A DNA stretch of 64,000 bases. Origin: Sphaerolaimus hirsutus. Its lineage: Eukaryota; Nematoda; Chromadorea; Monhysterida; Sphaerolaimidae. This document shows positions 25,301-37,300 of the stretch, one piece after another (the first letter of the stretch is position 1; each line of letters opens with the position of its first letter). The position numbers and the translations under genes were made by a program. The notes beneath the pieces were generated by a model. The model saw only the letters and a program-made list of their open reading frames with translations. It had not been told where the DNA came from and made no database searches. The stretch spans positions 2,790,001 through 2,854,000 of the forward strand of contig OZ038454.1 in NCBI GenBank assembly GCA_964036195.1. Reading direction: 5' to 3'.

Positions 25301-28300
25301 TTTATCAATTGACATTTGTCTTGACATTCATCACTTGACATTTAACTTGAAATTTATCACTTGACATTTATCACTTGACATCTATCACTTGACATTTTTC
25401 ACTTGAAATTTCACTTGAAATCTACCACTTAATATTTTATCACTTGACATTTATCACTTGACATTTATCACTTGACATTTGGCCTGACATTTATTGCTTG
25501 ACATTATCAGTTGACATTTGACTTGACATTTATAACTTGACATTTGACTTGACATTAACCACTAGACATTTATGACCTGATAGTAATCACCATGCAAGGT
25601 CACATGCTCAGTATCACATCAAGCAGTAGTTCAGGCATGTTTGCGCATTTTACACAAAACAAGCAAACTTGAATAACTTTAAAGAAGAAAGAAAGAATAA
25701 CAAAGAAAGCGATGGGGGGAGTTCCGTGTAGGTGCAATTTTCACTATTTTCGATTTTTCACTTTTTCTTTTTGCTTTGTTGAAAGTTTACTTTTGCACCC
25801 TGTGGCTGAGCGTTCACGGATGAAGCGCTCATGGTAGCCGCGAGGCACCTCTGGAGTTCACTTTCCTAAATTTTGAGCTATTTTTGGACTGCCAATCCCC
25901 AAAAAATAATAAGTTTTCCAGAGCGGGGATAAAAGTTCCCCAATCCGAAATCTACAAAAACTTTTTTAAATCATTTTACCAGTTTTGTGTGAGATAGAAT
26001 AGTCAGAAAATTTTGTAAATCTCAACCAAAATCGCCAAAAATTGGCTCATTTGAAAGCTCTAGTCATGGCGCACATCAACAAATCTTTTTTATTGCTGCA
26101 AATTTTAAATTTATTGAGGTTTGAAAATTTCAAACAGATACCATCCCAAAGTGGGCGGAGCCTGTGAAAAAATTTTCCGAAAATAAGAAATGGCATCATA
26201 TGCTCTTTCATATGAGCCATCAACCATGAAAATCGGTCGTGTTTCAAGGAAGTTATTGCAGTTTGAAGATTGTCGGGAGAACAAGAAGAACAACAACAAC
26301 AAGAACAACGACAACAACACTACTTGAAAAAGAAAATCCGTAATAACTTCCTTCGAACTCAACCGTTGGATCTGAAAATTTGCATGGTGGTACTTTTCGA
26401 CACGGGCTTTTTAATGGTGCAGTCGGTTCTGCACTAGCGCATTGCGTTCCGAAGTTATTGCGATTTTAAATTTGCGATTTCCGCATTTTGGTGTGTCCGA
26501 CCATATTATGGGTGGGTCGCTTGCGCCCTCCCTCGGCAGCGAGGGATGGCGCTGGCGCGCCCACCCGATGGGAAAAGTTTTGGATTTAAATACTTTGTAG
26601 CTTTTTTCTATTCATGCCACTTTACAGACTGCGGGACTGCCACCTGCGCCCCCACAACCAACCTTCAACTTTGGCATAACTTGATTCTCCTTGTCAGGAT
26701 CTGTCCCCGCATCCCCATTGGACGATCTCACAGGACTCAGGGGCCACCGAGGCAAATTCATGCCCAGTTGACAATTTGGCAGGTTGCCATGCATTTGCAA
26801 GGTCGAGTTCACCGGTGAGGGGGTCGGGCTGGCAGAAGGGTGATACATGTTTATTTTTGTGAAGTTGGGAGCGATTTGGGCGATTCGAGTTGCGATTAGG
26901 GGTGGCAAAAAAAACATTATTTCAAATCAAACTGGATTTTGACAGTATGGGCACCCCGCACACTGGATGTCAACTGAATTCGTGGCAACTAAATGTCAAC
27001 TGAATTTAAGTGATACTGTGATTTCAACTTATCTATCTGATAGAGCATAGTTAATTTTACATCATGACACTTCATTTTCATTGTTCCTGTTAAGTGTGAT
27101 GCTTTTTACAAACTTCTTGTTTTATTCAATTGACACTGAGTTGACGCGAATTTGCGATGTCAACTAGTGTGTGGGCCCAATATGGTTAGCCATGACACCG
27201 ACACAGATGGCGCCAGCCAAGAAACTTTACATTTTACATACGTTCATTATGCGAGCCACATTACGTAACCAACTGTGACTTACTCATGGCGTTGGTCCGC
27301 GATGCCGATTGTCATCTCGGCGCCAAAATTGGTCGCGCTGCGATTTGAAAAATAACACAAAATTCACAATTAACCACAAGTATTTCGAAAAAAGCAATAC
27401 ATAAAAAGCGACATTTTTAACTTTTTCAGAAACAACTAAATAAAAAGTTTTCGCAAAAAAAAATATTTACAAAAACCCACAAAAAACACCAACCTCCCAA
27501 AAACCTCGTCCCCGCTCTCAGCACTGACAATTTGATCCCGAAAATGCGACACGCTGCCCCTGGCGGTCTCGTACGAATTAGCCGTGTCAGCCTCGCTCGG
27601 TCTGGCGCCAGGATCCAAAACGGTGGAGCCGGGACTGGCGCCAGCGCCATGAACATTGGCGCCAGCGCCAACACTCGAGGGGGGCCGGCGGACTGGCGTT
27701 TCAGTGTGAACGCGCCCAAACCCACCTGAAATGGCGCGCGACGTTTTCTGCGGCTGCCGTTTGATGGTACCCATTGGTGAGACGCTTTTGTCGGCTGATG
27801 GCGAAATTGTCGGCGTTTTTGGTGGATTTTCCGGCTTGCGGGAAGCCTGCGAAATTGGTGGAAATTGTGTGATCGTTTAGTGGATAACTCGGCCGGCAGA
27901 ATTCATTTTTTCAGGGCTAACAAAAAAAAGTGTTTTAGATTTTTAAAGGCGAAAAAAACGACAGGATATTGGAGGATAGCCTTCAACTGATGGGAATTTA
28001 TGGAATTAGACAAATGGAACGTAATTAATATTCATTCTCAATTTTAGTTTAATTGCCGCATAAAACAAAGTTACCTGCTTTTAGTTTCCAAGCTAATGAT
28101 TTTTAGCTTTGAATCTTTCTACACACTCAACTAAGGCGCTCAACTCAACTAGGGATGCAAAAAGCCTTTAACTACCTTTTTTAAAAACCTACGTTTTCGT
28201 TCAGCAGAGCCAATTCCGCCTTGAGGTGTTCATTCTCAGTGGAAATCTTGCCAATTGTGTCCTGTTGTTCGATGAATTTTTTGCCCGCCTCTTCCATGCA

Positions 28301-31300
28301 AACGTTCAGCTCGTTCACTTCGGATATCTGCAAAAATAGTGAAATTTTGGTTTGGAATGAGGCCAGGGGCCAGTTTTTTTCAATTTTGGGGATTTACTGA
28401 AGAGCCAAAAAATCAGGTGGACCCATAGGAAAAATTTCAGAACGAGGTGTATCAACTACGGGTAACCAGTTGACAGAGTTGACACGAGTGAACTAAGACG
28501 CATTGACTACACGTTTGAGTATCGAATGGAGATTGCAAAAAATCCATCAATAATGGCCCCACACACGCTAGTTGACATCGACAACAAATGTCAACTGGTT
28601 CCGTTCCTAATTCAAAGATCGCGTTTGAACGTCGTTCGTCCACTCGTCAGCAAGCTTTGAATCGGGATCGGCACCAGTTGACATTTGGTGTCGAGTCGAT
28701 GTCAACTAGCGTGTGTGGGCCCAATTAGACAAAATTTATCAAATTCAACAAACTTTCTGCTGCAATTCCTCATTGCACACACTCAGTTGCTGTTCCATGT
28801 CCCGGAATTTCTGCTCATATTCCTGTAAATACGATGTTTAAAATTAAAAAATATTAAAATCACAATGTGCCTGCGCACACTAGTTTTCACACGAAATTTC
28901 GAAAACTCACAAATCAGCGTAGAACGCATTTGAGTTTTCTACAATGAGGTGGACGTCAACTGCAGTTGACAGAGATATAAAATGACTCATTGTGGAAAAC
29001 TCAAACACGTTTGAAGCTCATTTATGAGTTTTCGAAATTTCGTGTGAAAACTAGTGTGCGCAGGGCCAATAAAACAATAGAAACAAACCGCCAATTTCTG
29101 TCGCAATTCAGCCAATTCAGCAGAATGATTCACTTTATTGGCGCAGGGAGTTTTTTCATTTGAATTTACCTCCTGCTCGTCGCAGGTGTCATCATCAGTG
29201 TCCAGCTGTGTGAAACGAAAATTTTATGCATATTTTTTCGGGTAAGGTGATGGAGGCTGGTGCTTTTTGATGGCACTTTTCGAAATTCAAATATGCAAAT
29301 TCGAAATTCAAATATTCGAAATATGAAGGGTGTATTTCTCAGAAAAACGGTTCTTGTAAACGCTAAAACGATTCCTGCCCACTATATGTCGATATCGAAA
29401 TATAAAAAACCCTATCAGATTTCAAGATGGTAAAGTAGTATTTAAGTTGCGACTCAAGGCCAGATCATTTCAACAGTAATCAATGGAAAAATATCCCGGA
29501 TATGTTAAATAATATTTGTTCACATTTATATTTTCCCCTTATTTTCCAATTTTTACAAGAATTTCCGTCAGATTTTTAAAGATATCAGAAAATATAAAAT
29601 TTATATTTTGCCAGCTTTTCTCGGGGAGCTTTTCATTTTTGAGAGATTTCCTGAGATTATATTAAATGATACTTTCTCAAAATCACAGATATTTCACTGC
29701 TAATCGCAGTATTCACGACAACACACGTAACTCACGTTGCAAATTGTCCGCCTGTGCACTCGATTCGTATATTCCGTCCGCGCGCTGGCCATGTAAATCT
29801 GATCAAAAACATCATCATCTTGCAACGAAAATCCGTAGCGCGCAGCCAGCCGTTCAATGCAATCCTGGGGGGAAAACGTTTGGATGTGAAAAACGTTAGT
29901 GATGGGATTGGGAAACGTAAATAGACGTATTTTAGCAGGATTCTTGGGCATTCAGGGTATTCAGTTGTAATCAACGGATAGCAGTTATAGTATGCATGCG
30001 CACATACTTATGTCTTACGCACCAACGCCATACTTATGCAAGCACTTTCACAAAAACGATAAATATTTTGGATTCACAAAAACGATAAATATTTTGGATA
30101 GAAAAACGCTGAGTAGCAAAAACGCTGGTACTACAAACATGAACATAAATAACGAAATAATTTTCACTTTTTAGGAACAATATTTACTATATCAATCATG
30201 ACGTCATGGAGTGTTTCGTTCAAAAAATGCATAACATTAACAAGTAAAACAATTGTACGGTACACCCCGCTGACTTTCCCAGCATGTATCCAAACAAGAA
30301 ATGGTACCGATTCAGTACATTCCAAAAAACCCACCTTATATCTGCGATGCATTTCATCCCTGGTCTCGGTGCCAATAGTGTCCCTCTCTTTTCTGACTTG
30401 TTTCAAAGTTTTTCTATCCTTCAAAAGCAACTGTTTCAATTGGTCGGCGTATTGCTTCCATTCAGTCACTTGCTGTTGCCAATAATCGTCGTCCAATGTC
30501 TGAAAGAGTTATTCGCGTGTGACGAAATTTAATTAAGTGTGACGAAGTGACAGTGTGACGAAGTGTAGAGACATATTGTGACGAAATTGAGATGTGAAAT
30601 GGAGCGATAGTGAGATTGAGAACACCGTTGAGAACGTAAATTTCGAAAACTCATAAATCATGATTCTCTGTCATAATCATAATCATCTATGTCAAATAAA
30701 ACATTCCCGTGAACTCAAATGCGTTCTAAGTTTATTTATGAGTTTTTGATGTTGGCTGTAAACTACTGTGCAGGCCAGAAGGGTTTTGAATTTGATTCGA
30801 TAATGGCTCCAGGCCAGGGTTCGACACCCAGCGTCCGCGTGTGGACAAATGGCAACGAACAGGGAAGGTACCGTAAAAAGTGCTAAGTAAACTGAGGGGC
30901 ATTCTCAACTTTAATCTCGCCTCCCCCCCCCCCAAAAAATACCATACCTCGCAGCGACAAAAAAAACCACACCTCATCAGCCAGGGCCGACTCGCCCCAC
31001 TGCATGGTGTCCATGCCGTTCTGCTCGGTTGTCTGGCACTTTGCCAACAAGCCCGACGCGTGCGGCGTGCCCCTGTGCAAGTCGTCGCCCAGCACGCACA
31101 GACTCGCGTTGCTGGAGGGGAGCGCGGCTGGGAGGAGCTGTGGGGTGGAAAGTGTTTTGAGAGTTGAGAGGCAGTTTGTCTTGAAATGAAAATTTTTCCC
31201 ATGTCTTTAGCTCAATACTTATGCTCGGCTTATCGCACCGAAAAAAAACAGTTTTTCTCCATAAAAATGTCGAAACATCAACATAGAATAGGCACATTAC

Positions 31301-34300
31301 AAATCGTATTCGGGGAAAACACGCATGTCCGGTTTCGGTTGTGCACAGGGGTTTTGTAGGGGCCAACACTCCAGCTATCTATCTGGAGCGATTTTCGAGA
31401 TATTTTGCCACACCTATTGTCACTCAAAATCGCTAATTCTACACCAATTTCACCTTCAAAATCACTAGTCCAACCCCCCCCCCCCCAAACCGCTCAGATA
31501 CCTATATATCCCGGAGGGAAAATTTTGGGCTAGCTATCTACCAATCTGGAGCGATGATTGAGAAACACGACCCCAACTTTCGCGCAAAATAGCTATTTTT
31601 CATACCGTTTTATAGATTTTCATCTCCAAAATCACTAAGTCATGCGTCTAATTGCTGATTTTCAGCTATTTTTAGTAGTATGTGCTTATATACCCATTTG
31701 TCACCTACTTTTAGCGATTTTTCTCCCTTTTATTCCTTCTATGCCTATATATTGAACCACCGCGAACCCCACCCCCCAGAAAATTTTTCAGCTATCTATC
31801 CCTCCGGAGAAGCGATTTGCTATCTATCCAACCCCCCGAAGGGTGGAAATCTAGAAGACCCCTGCCCACCGCTCATTCTACCCCCCCACCCAACCTGCTT
31901 AGCGATGGCGGCAAACTTCAAAACATGCAGCGTCTCGCCGTACTCCTCCGTGGCGGGCGACACGGTGACTAGCATGTGCAGCCGGTGCGCCTGCGGCCCG
32001 TCCAGGAACGTGTGGCAGACCCGCGTGATGCAGCTGTCTCGGAAGGGCACTAGTTCACGCTGCTGGCTAGGCAGGTTAGGTCTGGGGGGGGGTTGGGGGT
32101 TATTGCATTGGATGGGAGGGGTTTTTGCATTGGGTGGGGGGGGGGGGTTGGTAGTGATTTGTTACTAGCAGGGTTGTGACAAGTACCTTTGGACCGGTTT
32201 AGCCGTACGTTGTATTGCTTGGGGTTACGAATTTGTTGAATTATATTTTACATGCATAAATCCAGTGATGATCGGGTTCAGTATGTGGGGGGGGGGTGCG
32301 ACTCATTTCCAGAAAAATCGAAATCCCATAACAAAAATCCAAAACAAACTCGCACCTCTGATTGTGCCTCAACGCAGCGATGCACTTCCGCAAAGCAAAA
32401 AGGCTGGAATTTATTGCGCAAGTTTCCTTGGCCCTGTCGCCGCCAGCGCGCGACCACCTCTCGCAACCCGCCAAATCCACTATGGCTAGTCTGTTAAGAA
32501 AATGTGCAAAGTTCGAAAACGAGCTGTTTGGAAGGATGGAAATTGACATTTAAAGGGACCCGTTGTCGTTGCACAATATTTTACAATGAACTTTTGAAAA
32601 ATTAGTAAACTCATAAATCAGCTTCGAACGCACTTGAGTTTACTGGAATAAGTAATTTTTACTCTCCGTCAACTGCAGTTGACGAACCAGTAAACTCAAA
32701 CGCCATTGAATGTCTATTTATGAGTTAACTGTTTAGTTTACTCGCAGTAAACTCACCGAGACATTCGCTCGGCGCGCAAATCCTCACCCAAACTGCGCAC
32801 AGCCACCAGACGCAGTGTGAAAATGCAATGCCTGCGTAAAAATTACTATTTTCGCATTTTTTAAACTGCAAGCAAATATAAATTGGACTAAAACTAAGGT
32901 GAGTAGTTGATTGCGAATCTGAAAAAAATAAAGGGAAAAATAAAGAAAAATTATAATCTTCAATATGAATGGAAGAATGTTGGCGCACTGCCAATGAGAC
33001 ATTTAACCCATGGTATCTTAGTCAGCAAAAACTCCAGATTACCAACGGGAAAATATCCGACTGGACGGAAATCAGTAAAATGCGCCATTCTCAGAAAGTG
33101 ATTTAATTAGCATGAATTGTAGATAGATGAATTATTAGAAAAATGGCAACACCGATATCAAATAGCAGCTAGAAACGAAAGCCCAAGCAGACAACAAAAA
33201 GCACCAGAACAAAAACAAAACAAAAAAAAATAAAACAGAAAAAAAAGAACAAGTGTCGGAAAAAAATAAAAACGAACCCTCGACTGGATGTGGCATTTAG
33301 CGCGGTGCCGGCGAAACTCATATTTCTCATTCCCAGTGACACCAGGCGAGAAATTTCATCGGCACTGGTGACAAAAACTTCTCTCAAACCTGGAAAGTCA
33401 AAATAAAAGTAAATTTATAAGTGAGAAGTGAAATGGCACGTAAAAACGTCAAAAACGTTTTGTGAAGCGATTTCCTGTCACTCGCCGTTTCACTTAACAA
33501 TTTACTATTCTTTTAACTTTTCACTTATCACATAAATTATTTTTTCCGTCTCCACGTGGGGAATTGGCACCAGCGAATGGGCGTAGAAATTGCTAAAAAC
33601 AACAACTAGGAAATGTAAAAAGTCCAAGACATACAAAATGGAAAGTCTGGCTTTGCCGTTAACGGTATGGTCACTTTCAGAAATTGCGGTAAACGGTACG
33701 GTAAATTTCAGAAATTACGGTAAACGGTACGGTAAATTTAAAAAAATGCGGTATACCGTACGGTAAATTACCCGAAAACGCGGTGCGGTACGGTAACTAA
33801 ACAAACCCTTCAAATAAGCCACCCTACTATCATCCTCAGCCAATTTGAGCGCGGTCCGTTTTTGTACACCCCTAGCGCCACCATTTTGGCCCTTCAAAGG
33901 CACTAGCAAATCGTAGGCGGTGTCGTTGTAGATTTCCACAAGCGACACCCACATCAAATATCGAATATTTGAAGTTTGCGTTGTTGCCTCCGAATTGGCT
34001 GACGGCTCAGAATCTGAATATGGGCAGTGAACGTTTTGAATGAAACCCACTGATGTTTTTGTCAATTAGATTATATTGAGTGATTACTTTACAATTGAGG
34101 CGTTCACTCTTTAAAAGTCAATAACACCAAAAATTTCGAGAATTGGTGACATTTCTCAATATTTTCTGAATTTTTTCAAAGTCACCTGTCCCTTTTGACA
34201 TTAACAATGCGGAAGAATTTAAAAAAAATTTCCAGCAAAATGTCGATAATCACTCTATAATCAACATTCATAACTTGACGATAGTCAACCTGCTCGACCT

Positions 34301-37300
34301 GTTTGTTTCTCGACGTCGATTTTTGGATTTATCGACTCTTGGACATTTAAATGCGAATACTGAAGTCATATATTCGGATTTTGATCACATTCAAACACAC
34401 CATTGAGTGAAATCAACGATGATGTAGATGCACTGGATGCTTGCGAAGGCGCTCGACACAGCGAGTCGTTGACATTCTGCATTTCACAATTTTTTATCCC
34501 AAATTTTTACCACAAGATTAGATGGAATTCGATGTTTTTGGGATTAGAAAGTCATGGCATGGGGCCAGACAATGGCCCCACACACACTAGTTGACATCGA
34601 CACCAAATGTCAACTGGCTCCGATCCCAATTTCAAACTTTCATTTGAACGTCGTTCGTGAACCAGTTGACGTTTGTTGTCGATGTCAACTAGTGTATGGG
34701 CCCAATAGAAAATTCCAAACATAGCAAACATAACGTACTCCTTCAAAAAAAACTCTGTCAAAAAAAAACAACCAAATGCCAATTGCGCAATGGGCATGCA
34801 TGTTGTTAGGGTTGGGACGATATGACTTTTCGATATCGATATTTTTTTCTGAAACTCGATATTCGATATCGATACGATATGGACCCTCGATATCGATGTT
34901 CGATATTCGATATTTAAAAATGCTCGATATTCGATATCGATATTTTCGATATTTTGCTTTTGGTATAGCAGGGCATATCTCATTTGGCATATTGCATTTC
35001 CATTTGAACACAAACCCAACTGATCATCTCTACTGAAAAGTAGGTGATACAAATTTATATGGCATACAATGGTCAAAATGAGAAAATGATTAAAAATGTG
35101 ACAGATGTGGTAAGTAAAAGGTTCCAGCCCCATTTATAGGTGCCATGCCATTGTGCCATTGATGTTTCCATGGTGTAAGTAGCTATTAAACATACATATA
35201 CTCTTATGTGAACATCTGAGAGAGCATTTGCACAAGATTTGATGCAGTCACAAGTGCTGGAACAAAAATACCTGTCATGTGAGAACAAAGTGCGCGCTTG
35301 CGCGCAAAATTTGTTAAAATTGCTTATGAAATCGCCTTCTAATAGTGCCATTCCTGGCTTATTTGAAGTCAAGCCCAGGGAGTATAGAATATCGAAAATA
35401 TCGAAAAAATGGTCGATATTCGATATCGATATACGATATTTTTTCAAAATTTTCGATATCGATATTCGATATGAAAAAATAGTCGATATCCGATATTCGA
35501 TACGATATATCGTCCCAACCCTACATGTTGTCAAAAGTCATGTAAAATGCATTGGAAAAAAGTCATGTTTTATTTTTTTGAATGATTTTTGTGACATTAC
35601 ACAGAACTTTCAACATTCTGCGCGTGACATTTACATCTCACAGCATCTGGGAGTCACCTCAGTAGAAAATACATTTTCAGTCAAAACTCACCGCAGCGCG
35701 CTCAGCCCACTGCAACGTATCACAAGCCAGTTTTAGCTCATTTTTGCGTTCGGCGCTTGTCAACCGTTGCACCTTGGCGTTCATGGCTGGCTTGTAAAGC
35801 GGGTCACTTAGAATTTGACCAGAAATTGAGCTGAGAAGCGTGTTGGTGCACTGGGGGAGAATGCCGGGGGATGTGCCGCTACCTGGGAAATATTCAAATT
35901 GATTTTTTGATTGATATTTTTGATATTCAAATTGATTGATTTAAGTTGTGTATTTTTGGAACGTTAATTACGGAAAGGAAAATGATGGTTTACGCCATTT
36001 AAAGGCGACTATGAAAACTTCACGATCGCAATAACTACGCCTTTCGAAAAAAAATTACAAACTGGTCTAGGGTTGGAAAAAAACGTTTTTTTAACTCGAT
36101 GTTTTTGTTTTTTTTAAAACGTTTTTTTTAAAAAGCTCCCAGATATGACCTTCTGTCAACATATATAGGTATATCAGACAGTGGCAATACTCTGTGATGT
36201 TATATATGACCATATAATGTCTGTGGAGCCATGGGATAGCATTATAAGTGGTGATTTGTGTCAAAAATATCCATTTTTCGTCGACATATCGTTTGTATAT
36301 CGCCTTATAGTCGAATGTTCATGACTTCAGGTAAAGTTTGGCACGGAATAGTGATCAAACAAGGTTATAAAACGAGGTTGTTACTTTGGGAGTGAAGTTA
36401 CACACTGTGGAGTTACATGGAAGCACATTACCTCAATATTATATACTACAGCAACATATGACGGCTAGGGTTGGCCGATGTTTTTTTTAAACGTTTTTTT
36501 TTAACGTTTTTTTTTAAAAACATGACGTCCGAAATGTTTTTTTTTTAAAAACATCGACCGAAATTTGCAGTACTAAGCACTAGGTATTTTGCAAAATTTT
36601 TGCGCGCAAGCGCGCAATTTCACACACAAATTGACATCGGTGGTTGTTTTCATTGGTTTTGTGGCATTTTTAGTATCAAAACATCCATTTCTATGTGCTA
36701 CCATGGGTGAATAAGCCGACATATGTTGCTGTAATATATAATATTGAGGTAATGTGCTTCCATGTACCTCCACAGTGTGTAACTTCACTCCCAAAGTAAC
36801 AACCTCCTTTTATAACCTTGTTTGATCACCATTCCGTGCCAAACTTTACCTGAAGTCACGAACATTCGACTATAAGGCGATATACGAACGATATGTCGAC
36901 GAAAAATGGATATTTTTGACACAAATCACCACTTATAATGCTATCCCATGGCTCCACAGCCATTATATGGTCATATTTAACATCACAGAGTATTGCCAGT
37001 GTGTGATATACCTATATATGTTGACACTAGGTCATATCTGGGAGCTTTAAAAAACAAACAAAGTATCCATTTCCATGTGCTACCATGGGTTAATAAGCTG
37101 CCATATGCTGCTGTACTATATAATATTGAGGTAATATGCTTCCATGTACCTCCACAGTGTGTCACTTCACTCCCAAAGTAACAAGCTCCAGTATAACCTT
37201 GTTTCATCGCTATTCCATGCCAAACTTTACCTGAAGTCACGAACATTTGACTATAAGGCGATATACGAACAATATGTCAACAAAAAATGGATATTTTTGA

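Larger units (their letters stand above)
19844..26569. mobile_element. Giant inverted-repeat (foldback-like) element, 6.7 kb
   Basis: The two halves are inverted copies. The left arm begins ATCGGGTGGGCGCGCCAGCG at 19844, and the right arm ends with its complement at 26569. Left 20040-20310 matches right 26110-26370, left 22850-23070 matches right 24190-24440, and the arms meet around a loop of about 28 nt at 23616-23643. Arms are not equal: the TGTCAAGT array is about 1.95 kb on the left and 0.8 kb on the right, and the right arm has an extra block of about 330 bp (25681-26009). I found no transposase and no convincing target duplication. It lies in intron 21 of the kinesin. Confidence 0.85.

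Noticed and set aside
30810-30830. tRNA B-box-like GGTTCGACACCC
   Set aside because: No A box or acceptor stem pairing at the right distance; isolated match within an intron.
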